This document shows, piece after piece, positions 50,260 through 58,941 of a stretch of DNA of 64,000 bases (position 1 is its first letter; each line of letters opens with the position of its first letter). The translations under genes were made by a program, and so were the position numbers. A model generated the notes under the pieces. That model did no database searches. It saw nothing but the letters and a program-made list of their open reading frames with translations, and had not been told where the DNA came from. Where the stretch lies: NCBI RefSeq assembly GCF_032248695.1, contig NZ_JAVHXC010000003.1:248001-312000 (forward strand). The letters run 5' to 3'. This stretch comes from Dietzia sp032248695 (GTDB lineage Bacteria > Actinomycetota > Actinomycetes > Mycobacteriales > Mycobacteriaceae).

Positions 50260-51492
50260 CTAACCCAGGGCCACGGACATCTCGTTCGGCTCGCCGGGGA
50301 TCTCGCCGGTGGCGATGACCTCACCTGCGGTGAGATCGACCGCAGACACCGTGTTCTTGGCGGGCTCGCTGACGTAGGCGATGTCCCCGCTCAGCACGAT
50401 CGACGGGTGCGCGTTCTGCCATTCCGCCGGCCCCTCCCACGGGTCGATCACGTCGTAGCTCTCCGAAATCGCTCCGGTGGCCGGGTCCATGACGTGGATC
50501 GCTCCGTCGGTGCCGAGCAGGTAGGCCATGTCGTTCGGCCCCCGCACGACGCCGCGCCAGGTGTACTCGATCCCGTCCGGAAGTTCCACGACCTCGTGGG
50601 TGCGTGCCTCGGTGTCGATGAGCGCGACCATGCTGAGTAGAACGCCCTCGGCGTCAGGGTCGGTCTTGTAGTCACCCACCACGAGCGGGCTGTCCTCGGT
50701 GACGTACGCGTTGCCCATCCGGCCGTACTCGTCCGCGGCGTCGAGCTTCTCGAACTCGCCGCCGTGGAAGATCAGGGCGCCGTCCTCGCAACCGAAGATC
50801 ACCGTCTCGTCGGCAGCTGTGCCCTCGCCGTGGATGGCAGGGCAGTCCTCGTTGCGGGCGATCTCTTCGCCGTCTGCATTGATGGCCCGGGCGCCGGTGC
50901 GGCCGTCATCGTTGCCGATGGTGGTGAGGAAGGTGCCGTCGGTCAGCACAATGGACACACCGTGATGCGCCTCCTCGCCGGGGACGGTCTCGAACTCGGG
51001 GAGCTCCCCGCCGGCCTCGCGGAGCGCTTCGGTGTCAATGACGAAGGTGTCGCTGGTCCCGTCGTCGTACAGGACCGTCTTTCCCGCGTGGCGGACGACG
51101 TGTGCCGGGGTCTCGGCCTCGATGACGAGGTCGGTGAGCGCCGGTTCCGAGGTGTCGAGCACCTGGAAGCCCTCGGACATCGTCACCAGGACGGTCTGGC
51201 CATCGCCGAACGCGTTCAGTCGGGTGAACTCCTCGGACTCGAACTCGTCGATCACCTCGAGGGTCTCGCCGTCGAGTACGGCGATGCCGTTCTCGTAGGA
51301 CACGACGAGCCGGCTCTCGGCGCTGCCGCCCGCCGCGGTCGCGGAGGTGGTAGTGGTGGTGGCCGCGGCCGTGTTCTGCGCTTCGGCGTCGTCTACGCCA
51401 GCGTCGCCGCCATTGCCGCATGCGGTGGCGAGCAGCGCGGCGGTCGCGAGAGTCGCGACCGCTCCGATCCCGCGGGTGCGTGGTGTGCTCAT
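50260..51492 (-). CDS. aztD: AztD-like zinc metallochaperone 1
   Basis: 410 residues with a lipoprotein-type signal (MSTPRTRGIGAVATLATAAL, lipobox ATAC at about residue 25) and then a seven-bladed beta-propeller-like chain: ENGIAVLDGETLEVI, VLVTMSEGFQVLDT, HHGVSIVLTDGTFLTTIGND, CPAIHGEGTAADETVIFGCEDGALIFHG, NAHPSIVLSGDIAYVSEP. The His residues in the EEAHHG and AIHGEG loops are likely zinc ligands. AztD proteins pass zinc to the binding protein AztC outside the cell. It lies 25 bp behind aztC at the end of the aztB-aztD2-aztC-aztD1 run. Confidence 0.82.
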   Translation of the reverse strand: MSTPRTRGIGAVATLATAALLATACGNGGDAGVDDAEAQNTAAATTTTTSATAAGGSAESRLVVSYENGIAVLDGETLEVIDEFESEEFTRLNAFGDGQTVLVTMSEGFQVLDTSEPALTDLVIEAETPAHVVRHAGKTVLYDDGTSDTFVIDTEALREAGGELPEFETVPGEEAHHGVSIVLTDGTFLTTIGNDDGRTGARAINADGEEIARNEDCPAIHGEGTAADETVIFGCEDGALIFHGGEFEKLDAADEYGRMGNAYVTEDSPLVVGDYKTDPDAEGVLLSMVALIDTEARTHEVVELPDGIEYTWRGVVRGPNDMAYLLGTDGAIHVMDPATGAISESYDVIDPWEGPAEWQNAHPSIVLSGDIAYVSEPAKNTVSAVDLTAGEVIATGEIPGEPNEMSVALG

Positions 51493-51517
51493 CAGTCGTC
51501 CTTCTTCTCGTGGGTGG

Positions 51518-52438
51518 TCAGGTGGAGAGCCCGTCGACGATGCGCTCGGTGTTCTCGCGCATCATCTCGAGGTAGCTGGGGGCGCCCTGTCCCGGTTCGG
51601 TCAGCGACTCGGTGAACAACTCGATCACCCGGACGTCGATCCCGGCCTCACTCGCGAGCACCTGCACCAGACGGTCGGGCTGGGAGGATTCGGCGAAAAT
51701 TGAGGGAACTCCGGCTTCGGTGATCGCAGCCGCGAGGTCGTTCAGGTCGGATGCACTTGGGGAGGCGAGGGTGGTACCGCCGGGGATGGCCGCGCCGAGG
51801 ACGCGGAAGTCGAAACGCTCGGCGAGGTAACCAAAGACGTGGTGGTTGGTGACGAGGGTGCGGTCGTCGTCCGGGATGGCGACGAACGCGGCGGACATCT
51901 CCTCGCCGAGCGCGATGAGCTCGTCACGGTACTGGTCGGCGCTGGCTTCGACCGCATCGCGGTTGATGCCCTCGACGGTGAGCAGCTCGGCTTCTAGGGC
52001 GTCGACCACGTCGATCACGCGCTCCGGATCTGTCCAGAAGTGCGGGTCGGGAGTGCCGCCCGCATCCCCGTCCGAGTAGTCGATGACTTCGATCTGATTC
52101 CCGGCGACGAACATCGGCACGCCGGTGCCGGCCACCCGGTCGAGGTGCTGCTGCAACCCCTCCTCGAGCCCCAGCCCGTTCGATACCACGAGGTCGGCGC
52201 GGTCCATCAGGATCGCTTCCCGGGCGGAGATCTCAAACGAGTGGGGGTCGGCGTTGCGCTTCATCAACGTCGTGACGCCAGCCGCCTCCCCCACCACGTT
52301 CTCCACCACATCGCCCAGGATGTTGGTCGTCACCACGATGTTCGGCACGTCATCCACGCCGCCGCCTGCGGCCGAACACCCGGCCACGGCCAGGGCGGCG
52401 ATGACGACGGCCGCGGACAAACCGGTCCGGCGCCTCAT
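51518..52438 (-). CDS. aztC: Zinc ABC transporter binding lipoprotein
   Basis: 306 residues, lipoprotein signal MRRRTGLSAAVVIAALAVAGC. The mature protein is a ZnuA-type cluster A-I fold: VVTTNILGDVVENVVGEAAGV (about 35-55), metal His in RNADPHSFEIS, DPHFWTDPERV and TNHHVFGYLAERF, and the Asp/Glu region PSIFAESSQPDRLVQ. It lacks the long His-rich loop of ZnuA, as AztC does. It binds zinc outside the membrane and hands it to AztB. The ATG overlaps the stop of the preceding AztD-like gene (ATGA). Confidence 0.92.
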   Translation of the reverse strand: MRRRTGLSAAVVIAALAVAGCSAAGGGVDDVPNIVVTTNILGDVVENVVGEAAGVTTLMKRNADPHSFEISAREAILMDRADLVVSNGLGLEEGLQQHLDRVAGTGVPMFVAGNQIEVIDYSDGDAGGTPDPHFWTDPERVIDVVDALEAELLTVEGINRDAVEASADQYRDELIALGEEMSAAFVAIPDDDRTLVTNHHVFGYLAERFDFRVLGAAIPGGTTLASPSASDLNDLAAAITEAGVPSIFAESSQPDRLVQVLASEAGIDVRVIELFTESLTEPGQGAPSYLEMMRENTERIVDGLST

Positions 52439-53715
52439 CGCCCGGTCTCCGCGTAGAAGTCGGGGGTTGTCGGGGTCTTTAGGCTGCGGGCGATCCGGGC
52501 GTCACCGCGGTAGTCGATCTCATGGACCACACCCTTGACGGGGTCGTTGAGGTAGGCGCGTTCTCGGTCGACGATGAGGTCCACCCCTGAAAGGAGCTCC
52601 GGGCTCGAGACCGCCTCGGCGAGCACTTCCTCCGTCGACGCGATCTGCGTACCGGTCTCACCGTCGTAGACGTGGACCCGGCCCTGACGGTCCAGGGCGA
52701 CCACGTGGGCATCGTTGTCACTCGCCGCCGACACCTGCACCAGCGGCGTCTCCGTCGGCACGAAGTTCCACTCACGCGACCGGGTGTCGAGCAGCCAGAA
52801 GCCCGCGTCCCCGGCGAGCGCGGCCACCACCGGACGCCCCTTACGGCCCCGGAAGTCCGTCGCGCGCGGCTGGTCCGCGCCCTCCGGGTAGGGGATGTGC
52901 TCGAACCGGGGCTCGTCCGCCTCCCAGGTGGCGAGGATCGCGCCGTCAGCGCAGCCGACGACCAACCCGATGCGGGAGGTGATGGCGCCCCGCGCCTCAG
53001 GGCAATCCGCCCCCGCAGCCTCGACGGCTGCGCCGTCGGCGCCGTGGAACCGCACCTGGGCCGCGATGCCCGACTCGTCGGCCGAGGTGATAACAGCTCC
53101 CCGACCGAGGGGGGCGGCCAACCCGTCGTGCGGGTCGGTCTCCACGCGGAAAACTTCCTCGATCCTGCCTCGCGAGAGTGCGTCATTGCTCAGCAGGACC
53201 ACCTCTCCCGAGACGGGAAAGAACAGCGCGGTCCCACCCGACGTCGCGTTGCCGGAGGTCGCCACGACCGCCGGCCCCTCGCCCTCCACCGCCCCCAGGA
53301 CTATCGGGGACGTGCGGTAGTAGTGGAAATGGTCCGCGTGGTCCCAGGTCCACACCCCACTGTCGACGATCTCGACACCACCGGAGGTGTCGGCGAACAG
53401 GTACCGGCCGTCCGAGGTGACCGCGGACGGCGGGCCGACGATCCCCGGTTCGGAGACGGTCCCGTCCAACAGGTTCACCATCCCGATCGCTCCGTCGGAG
53501 TCGATGCTCACTAGGTGTAGCTGCGGTTCCGTGACCTCCTCCGCCCCCTCGATATATCCGTGCCCGGCGCCCGTGTCCTGCCCGGACAAGGAGTCCTCGG
53601 CCGCCGTCGCGGACTCGTCAGTCCCCTGATCCGGGGCGTCGGTCCCGCCCCCGCATCCCGCGAGGGCAAGTACGACGGCGACTCCTAGGGGAGCGAGCGT
53701 TCTGGAGGTGCGCAT
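52435..53715 (-). CDS. AztD-like zinc metallochaperone 2
   Basis: 426 residues from ATG 53715, giving the lipoprotein signal MRTSRTLAPLGVAVVLALAGC; a GTG at 53742 would add nine residues and neither has an ideal ribosome site. It is a propeller-like protein related to the other AztD: DGAIGMVNLLDGTVSEP, GVWTWDHADHFHYYRTSPIVLG, VFRVETDPHDGLAAPLGRG, CPEARGAITSRIGLVVGCADGAIL. The DHADHFHYY cluster, where the other has no comparable run, is a strong zinc-site candidate. It lies between aztB and aztC. Confidence 0.78.
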   Translation of the reverse strand: MRTSRTLAPLGVAVVLALAGCGGGTDAPDQGTDESATAAEDSLSGQDTGAGHGYIEGAEEVTEPQLHLVSIDSDGAIGMVNLLDGTVSEPGIVGPPSAVTSDGRYLFADTSGGVEIVDSGVWTWDHADHFHYYRTSPIVLGAVEGEGPAVVATSGNATSGGTALFFPVSGEVVLLSNDALSRGRIEEVFRVETDPHDGLAAPLGRGAVITSADESGIAAQVRFHGADGAAVEAAGADCPEARGAITSRIGLVVGCADGAILATWEADEPRFEHIPYPEGADQPRATDFRGRKGRPVVAALAGDAGFWLLDTRSREWNFVPTETPLVQVSAASDNDAHVVALDRQGRVHVYDGETGTQIASTEEVLAEAVSSPELLSGVDLIVDRERAYLNDPVKGVVHEIDYRGDARIARSLKTPTTPDFYAETGR

Positions 53716-53776
53716 TTCCTGCTTTCTCGTGGTTATGTTCACCGGGTCGGTGTCCTGGCGGTCGATGTCCCCTGCG

Positions 53777-54685
53777 CTACCGGGATCCCGGGGCGGTCGG
53801 TGCGGGCGGGATGGCGGCTCCTCCGGACTCCCGGCGGGCGGGCGGGTGATGGTTCAGCCGACGCGCCCGCGCGAACTGGTGGGCGGAGTGCACCAGGGCC
53901 GACACCCCCGCCAGTGCGATCGCGGCGAACGCGATGGAGGAGCCGGCGGCCGTGGCGAAGTGCCAGGACGCCGACAGGCCGACCACCACGGCTGCGCTCC
54001 CGAAGGCGACCGCGAGCGCCATCGTCGAATGGATCCGCCTAGTCCAGCGGTTCGCTGCGACCACCGGGGCGAGGATGAGCGCGACCACCAGGAGGGTCCC
54101 GACGGCCTGGTAGGAAGCGACCACCGCGAGGGTCACCAGCCCCACCAGGGCCACCTGGGCGCTCCTCGGCCGGAGCCCGAGGGTCTGGGCCACCCGCGGA
54201 TCGAACGCGGCTGCGACGAACGCCCGGTGGAAGCAAGCCGCTACCGCCAGCGTCACCCCCAGTGCGACCGCCAGGGTGACGAGTTCCGGGAACCGGATGG
54301 CCAGAATGTCGCCGAAGAGGATGGCCGTCGCGTCGGTCGCAAAGCTGCCGGAGTGGGAGACGATGATCACTCCCACCGAGAGCATGGTGACGAAGAGCAG
54401 CCCGATGGTGGTGTCGTACGACAGTCGTCCCCGCCGCTGCAGGGCCCCGATCGCCGCGCTCATCGCCACTGCGCTGACCGCTCCTCCCACCAGCACCGGG
54501 AAACCGAGGACGGTGGCCAACGCGACGCCCGGGAGTGTTCCGTGCCCGATCGCCTCCCCGAAGAACGCCATGCCGCGGATGACCACCCAGGTGCCGACGA
54601 CGCCGCAGATGACAGCCACGATCACGCCGCCGACGAGCGCACGGGCCATAAACGCGGTGCTGAAGGGATCACTGAGCCAAGACAC
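53777..54685 (-). CDS. aztB: Zinc ABC transporter permease
   Basis: 302 residues, about eight or nine helices, ZnuB/AztB type: MARALVGGVIVAVICGVVGTWVVIRGMAFFGEAIGHGTLPGVAL (about 13-56) is the family opening, and ASYQAVGTLLVVALILAPVVAANRWTRR (about 205-232) contains the conserved core and ATPase-contact loop. The C-terminus is a polar His/Pro tail. GTG start at 54685, only 18 bp from the Zur-like box, divergent from aztA. Confidence 0.92.
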   Translation of the reverse strand: MSWLSDPFSTAFMARALVGGVIVAVICGVVGTWVVIRGMAFFGEAIGHGTLPGVALATVLGFPVLVGGAVSAVAMSAAIGALQRRGRLSYDTTIGLLFVTMLSVGVIIVSHSGSFATDATAILFGDILAIRFPELVTLAVALGVTLAVAACFHRAFVAAAFDPRVAQTLGLRPRSAQVALVGLVTLAVVASYQAVGTLLVVALILAPVVAANRWTRRIHSTMALAVAFGSAAVVVGLSASWHFATAAGSSIAFAAIALAGVSALVHSAHQFARARRLNHHPPARRESGGAAIPPAPTAPGSR

Positions 54686-54702
54686 GATCCAGTACGCTAA
54701 TG

Positions 54703-54727
54703 CTATTGGTAATCATTTTCAATAGCG
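54703..54727. promoter_or_regulatory. Zur-like box between aztA and aztB
   Basis: GCTATTG (54703-54709) and CAATAGC (54721-54727) flank GTAATCATTTT, so the minus strand reads ATTGAAAATGATTACCAAT. This matches the TGAAAATGATTNNCA pattern bound by Zur in actinobacteria. It is centred in the 51-bp divergent region, AT-rich against the background, and can repress both sides when zinc is adequate. Confidence 0.85.
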
Positions 54728-54736
54728 AGGATCCCG

Positions 54737-55405
54737 ATGAACTCTCTGACAGCGCCAGCGATTAGTGCCCGCGGCCTGTGCTACGCATACGGGGAACGAG
54801 TGGTCCTACACGAGGCCTGCCTGGACTTGGAGCCGGGTTTCGTGACGGGGATCGCGGGCCCCAACGGCTCAGGGAAGTCGACGCTCATCGAACTACTCGC
54901 CGGAGTTCGCACCCCGCACCGAGGTTCGATCCGCAGGCTGGGCAGCGTCTCGCTGGTAGTGCAACGCCCGGCTGTTCCGGAGACGCTGCCGCTCACAGTG
55001 CGCGACACCGTCTCCATGGGAACGTGGGGTCGACGAGTCGGCAGGAGACAGGCGCGGAAGACCGTCTCGGAGATGATCGACACGGTGGGTCTGGCGGGCC
55101 TCGACTACCGTCCCCTCACCGAGCTGTCCGGGGGCCAGCGGCAACGCGCCTTCCTCGCTCAGGCACTCGCTAGCAGCGCGGACATCGTGCTCATGGACGA
55201 GCCCGACACCGGGCTCGACACCGCGAGCCGGCTCCGCATCCACGAACTATTGGTCAACCAGGCCGCAGATCGGGGCGCAGCCGTAGGTTTCGCGACACAC
55301 GACGAGAACTTTCTCGCCGCCGCAGATCACGTGGTCCTGCTCGACGTCGCGCAGCATCATCCCGGCGAGCCCGCGTCGTCCGCACATCCACGGGGCCGCG
55401 GGTGA
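54737..55405 (+). CDS. aztA: Zinc ABC transporter ATPase
   Basis: 222 residues. Walker A GPNGSGKSTLIELLAG (about 41-56), Q-loop LVVQRPAVPETLPLTVRDTVSMG, signature LSGGQRQRAFLAQALA and Walker B VLMDEPDTGLDTAS. RPAV in the Q-loop is a family trait of AztA. It drives zinc import with AztB/AztC. It is transcribed away from the rest of the operon, both promoters sharing the Zur-like box. Confidence 0.93.
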   Translation: MNSLTAPAISARGLCYAYGERVVLHEACLDLEPGFVTGIAGPNGSGKSTLIELLAGVRTPHRGSIRRLGSVSLVVQRPAVPETLPLTVRDTVSMGTWGRRVGRRQARKTVSEMIDTVGLAGLDYRPLTELSGGQRQRAFLAQALASSADIVLMDEPDTGLDTASRLRIHELLVNQAADRGAAVGFATHDENFLAAADHVVLLDVAQHHPGEPASSAHPRGRG

Positions 55406-56058
55406 ACGGCCGCACCGACCCCGCACTGCCACGGTCAGCCGCAGACCCGACCGCCGAGAGATCGAGGACGTCGGCGATCGCTGCGCCCCTCGGAAGGGCC
55501 GGTGTGGCGACACCACCCCGTCTCGAACTTCCGCAGCGTCTTCGGACAGTTGCCGACGGCGCGAGCGCAACGTCAAGCATCGAGCTACACGCTCTCCCCG
55601 CCGGGCGTATCGGGGACACCGCCCGGCAAGGGAACCGGAGGCAGGAACACGTGAGGCGGGGAGTTACTCGCCACCGTCAGCGGCAGCGCAGCCGCCTGAC
55701 TGACGGCACCGCCCGAGACCGACATCGGGTGCAGGAGAGCCGGGGCAGCGGCTGGTCAGCCAGATTGCCATGACGGCGCCGGACCTGCTGGCGCACCGAA
55801 GTCGATCATGTGGAGGCTCGGCACGACACCCCGGCAACCCCACGGTTCGACACCGAAGCTTTTCTCTGAGGCCCGCTGGCGGCGTTTGATGCCCTAGTTG
55901 CCCGAGAGCATCGTTCTCGGAGTCGAAATATGCTGGCCCGTGCGCCGACCCCTTCGCCTCGGGCCTCGGTAGAGCATGGAAATCTGCCGCTATCCAGACG
56001 CGCCGACATCTGGACTGATCACGGCGCCCCCTCTGGAGAACCCCTCACGTCGGGCCGC
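55406..56058. other. 650-bp gap between aztA and cobM
   Basis: No convincing intact gene is seen. An open frame on the plus strand (55402-55773) is Arg-rich and has no ribosome site. The minus strand holds one segment with coding-like third-position GC (see next entry). Otherwise the sequence is less GC-rich and looks like decayed or regulatory DNA. It includes CCTCACGT and several TCGGAGT-type words, none of which I can assign. Confidence 0.4.
55585..55809 (-). pseudogene. Possible remnant of a Pro-rich protein end
   Basis: One minus-strand frame reads MIDFGAPAGPAPSWQSG from 55809, a TGA at 55756-55758, then PAAAPALLHPMSVSGGAVSQ and on to VPLPGGVPDTPGGESV with a TAG at 55585-55587. Third codon positions are mostly G or C in this frame. 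This looks like the tail of a once-real gene interrupted by a stop. I cannot name a family, and chance in GC-rich DNA is possible. Confidence 0.25.
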
Positions 56059-56817
56059 CTAACCCCGCCGCTTCGCCTCCCGATCCGGGCTCGACGCATA
56101 CAGCCACGACTCCGCATCTCCGGGCCTGACCAACGCTCGGCCCACCAGAATCACCGCCGCCTGCCGCAGCCCGGCCGTCTCCACGGCATCAGCGATGTCG
56201 GCCAGAGTCCCCCTCAGCTCAACGCGGTGCGGGCGGCTCGCGCTAGCCACCACGGCTACCGGACAGTCCGCGCCGTGGGTGGGGACCAGTCGCTCGGCCA
56301 GCTCGCGGATGCGAGTGATCGCCAGATGAAGCACCAACGTGGCGCCGGTGGCGGCGAAGTTCTCCAGTGCCTCGGCCGAGGGCATCGCCGTGGACCGGGC
56401 TTGTACCCGGGTGAGCACCACCGACTGCACCACCTCGGGAACCGTCAGCTCAACGCCCAACTCGGCGGCGGCTGCAGCGTAGGCGGGCACTCCCGGGACC
56501 ACAGCCCACGGCAGCCCGGCCGCATCCAACCGACGGGTCTGCTCGGCCAGCGCCGAGTAGATCGACGGATCGCCCGAGCACAGCCGAACCACCTCGAGCC
56601 CCGCGCCGTGAGCTGCGACGATCTCGCTGATGATCCCGTCCAGGTCCAGGTTCTGCGTATCGACCAACCGGGCCTCGGGACGGCAGTGCTCCAACACTCC
56701 CTCATCGAGGTACGTCCCCGCGTACAAGCACACATCAGCAGCGCGCAGGAGAGTGACCGCCCGCAGCGTGAGCAGGTCCGCGGCGCCGGGACCGGCCCCC
56801 ACGAAGTGAACGGTCAC
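56059..56817 (-). CDS. cobM: Precorrin-4 C11-methyltransferase
   Basis: CobM methylates C11 of precorrin-4 in aerobic B12 synthesis. 252 residues: VHFVGAGPGAADLLTLRAVTLLRAADVCLYAGTYLD (about 3-38), LCSGDPSIYSALAEQ, VVPGVPAYAAAAAELGVELTVPEVVQSVVLTR and ATGATLVLHLAI follow the SAM-methyltransferase family order. The GTG at 56817 overlaps the cobL stop (GTGA). Apart from the cobN cluster but in the same pathway. No riboswitch is visible near it. Confidence 0.95.
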   Translation of the reverse strand: MTVHFVGAGPGAADLLTLRAVTLLRAADVCLYAGTYLDEGVLEHCRPEARLVDTQNLDLDGIISEIVAAHGAGLEVVRLCSGDPSIYSALAEQTRRLDAAGLPWAVVPGVPAYAAAAAELGVELTVPEVVQSVVLTRVQARSTAMPSAEALENFAATGATLVLHLAITRIRELAERLVPTHGADCPVAVVASASRPHRVELRGTLADIADAVETAGLRQAAVILVGRALVRPGDAESWLYASSPDREAKRRG

Positions 56818-58043
56818 AAGGTCTCCTCCATCTCATCACCACGCGGCTTCACGGCCGCCCACTGCACCACGGCCCGAGCCGGCGACCAGCCGGTGTACGA
56901 GCCGATCTGATCACTGTGTTCCACGTGGAACCGCGTCAGCTCGCCGCCGAACTCGGCGCGGGCGTCGATCACCACCCGCTCGGTCTCGAGCGTCACCGCG
57001 TGAGCTACTAGCCGGCCGCCCGGAACGAGCGCGTTCCAGCACTGCCGCAGCAGGCCGGGGGCGGTGCCGCCCCCGCCGATGAACACCGCATCCGGTCGCG
57101 GCAGGCCCTTCAACGCCTCGGGGGCACGGCCCTGGACGATCTCCAGCGAGGGCACCCCCAGAGCCTCGGCGTTGCGTCCGATCCGGGCCGCCCGCTCGGG
57201 GTGGGCCTCCACCGCGATCGCCCGGCAGGTGGGGTGAATCCGCATCCACTCGATGCCTACCGACCCGGCACCGGCGCCCACATCCCACAACAGCTCCCCG
57301 GCCGAGGGCGCGAGCCGGGACAGCGCCGAGGCCCGCAGGTCGCGGCGGGTGAGTTGGCCGTCGTTCTCGAAGGCGTCATCGGGCAGCCCCGGCGCCAGGC
57401 CGAGCGGCCGGGCGGAGGCGTCGGCCACGCACTCGATCGCCAGCACGTGCAGCTGCGGTGCTTCGCGGCCGGCCCCCCAGTCCCGCGCCGCACACCGCTC
57501 GCGGGACTCCGAGGGGCTGCCGAGGTCTGCGAGGACGGTCATCGCGCTCCCCCCGAACCCGGTGTCGCAGAGCATCGCGGCGACAGCCGACGGGGTGTGC
57601 CGGTCGGCGGACAGCACCAGCAGACGCCGGCCCGGGGAGAGCTCGCGCGGCAGCGCACGGTGGTCCCGCAGCACCGCCACCGACTCGGCGGGCCACCGCA
57701 TCCGGGCCCGCGCCAGCGCCACCGAGGAGACCGCCGGCAGCACGTCCACGGCGTCCGCACCGAACAGCTCGACGAACGTCGTACCAACTCCCGCTACGAG
57801 CGGATCACCCGAGGCCAGAGCCACAATTCGCTGGCCCGCGAACCGTTGCACCAGCTCCGCCACGCCGTCACGGAAAGGCCGCGGCCACAGCACCCGCTCG
57901 GCCGTGACGTCGCCCGGGAGCATCGCCAGATGGCGGTCGCCGCCGAGCACCACCTCAGCACCGAGGACGGCCCTGCGGCGGGCCGCGTCGAGACCCGCCC
58001 AGCCGTCACCGCCGATCCCCACAACCGTCACCCGCGCTGTCAT
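56814..58043 (-). CDS. cobL: Precorrin-6Y C5,15-methyltransferase (decarboxylating)
   Basis: CobL methylates C5 and C15 and removes a carboxyl group, giving precorrin-8X. 409 residues from ATG 58043. The N-terminal domain (about 1-205) has VTVVGIGGDGWAGLDAARRRAV, ALASGDPLVAGVGTTFVELFG and a PAVSSVALARARMRWP core. The C-terminal CbiT-like domain has LLWDVGAGAGSVGIEWMRIHP (about 273-293), the SAM-binding loop, and DAVFIGGGG. It lies 44 bp behind hrtA, on the same strand, so transcription from the heme-exporter promoter could reach it. Confidence 0.95.
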   Translation of the reverse strand: MTARVTVVGIGGDGWAGLDAARRRAVLGAEVVLGGDRHLAMLPGDVTAERVLWPRPFRDGVAELVQRFAGQRIVALASGDPLVAGVGTTFVELFGADAVDVLPAVSSVALARARMRWPAESVAVLRDHRALPRELSPGRRLLVLSADRHTPSAVAAMLCDTGFGGSAMTVLADLGSPSESRERCAARDWGAGREAPQLHVLAIECVADASARPLGLAPGLPDDAFENDGQLTRRDLRASALSRLAPSAGELLWDVGAGAGSVGIEWMRIHPTCRAIAVEAHPERAARIGRNAEALGVPSLEIVQGRAPEALKGLPRPDAVFIGGGGTAPGLLRQCWNALVPGGRLVAHAVTLETERVVIDARAEFGGELTRFHVEHSDQIGSYTGWSPARAVVQWAAVKPRGDEMEETL

Positions 58044-58087
58044 GACGCGGAACCCTACAGCCTCCACCGAACTGTCCCGGCGCCCAG

Positions 58088-58858
58088 TCAGACGACCGAG
58101 CCTCCGCGCGGCTGCCGATCCCGCCCGGTCCACGACGTCACTGCTCCGTCGACCAGACGGAGCTGCGAGTCGCACCGCGCCGCCATCGAGGCGTCGTGAG
58201 TGACAAGCATCAGTGCCACCCCGAAATCCCGGGCGGTACCCAGCAGGAGATCCATCACGACCCCACCGGACTCGGAATCGAGCGCGCTGGTGGGCTCGTC
58301 GGCAAGCACCATCGCCGGTTGGTTCATGAGGGCGCGCGCCACCGCCACCCGTTGCCGCTGGCCCCCGGACAGCGCCCCGACCGCCCGCTCTCCAGCGTCA
58401 CCCAGGCCGACCACACCGAGGAGTTCGTCCGCTCGTTCTCGGGCGTCGCGGCGCCGTGCCCGTGACGGCCGCGGTCCGAGCCAGGCCATGGCCTCGAGTT
58501 GTTCACGTGCCGTGAGCGATTCGATGAGGTTCGACTGCTGGAACACGATGCCGATGTCCTTCCGGCGCAACTCCGCACCCTGCGCAGGGCTCACTGCGGC
58601 CAGGTCCACCATGCCGTCGCGGGTCTGTAGCCACACCTGCCCGGAGTCAGGCGTGGTCAGGGACGCCGCCACCGCCAACAGACTGGACTTTCCCGAGCCT
58701 GACGGGCCCGTCACCGCGAGACTGCGCCGTCGTTCGATCGAGAGCGACACGTGGTCGACGGCAGTAACCCTGCCTTCACCGTCGGGAAAGGTCAGGAGGA
58801 CGTCCTTCATCCTCAGCACGGTGGTCGACGGCGCTTCGAGCAGAGCGGAGCGAGACAT
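58088..58858 (-). CDS. hrtA: Heme exporter ATPase
   Basis: 256 residues from ATG 58858 (GGAAGGA six bases upstream). MacB/LolD-type ATPase: Walker A GPSGSGKSSLLAVAASL (about 50-66), Q-loop IGIVFQQSNLIESLTAREQLEAM, signature LSGGQRQRVAVARALM, Walker B MVLADEPTSALDSESG. With HrtB and the divergent ChrS-ChrA it reproduces the corynebacterial heme-detoxification locus, where HrtBA exports excess heme. The cargo is inferred from that arrangement. Confidence 0.85.
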   Translation of the reverse strand: MSRSALLEAPSTTVLRMKDVLLTFPDGEGRVTAVDHVSLSIERRRSLAVTGPSGSGKSSLLAVAASLTTPDSGQVWLQTRDGMVDLAAVSPAQGAELRRKDIGIVFQQSNLIESLTAREQLEAMAWLGPRPSRARRRDARERADELLGVVGLGDAGERAVGALSGGQRQRVAVARALMNQPAMVLADEPTSALDSESGGVVMDLLLGTARDFGVALMLVTHDASMAARCDSQLRLVDGAVTSWTGRDRQPRGGSVV

Positions 58859-58941
58859 GTGATTCCTTCCGGTGATGGACGGCTGTAGCGAGAAGTCGGA
58901 GGGCGGCTCCATGGGCGAAAGAAGGCTGCGATCGGGGCTGC

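Noticed and set aside
55600..55770. Sixth, degenerate cobalamin riboswitch on the plus strand (GGGAACCGGAGG, CTCGCCACCGT)
   Set aside because: The core order and pairing do not hold, and no gene follows on that strand.
55402..55773. 123-codon plus-strand frame after aztA
   Set aside because: Arg-rich, no ribosome site beyond overlap with the aztA stop, no recognisable domain.
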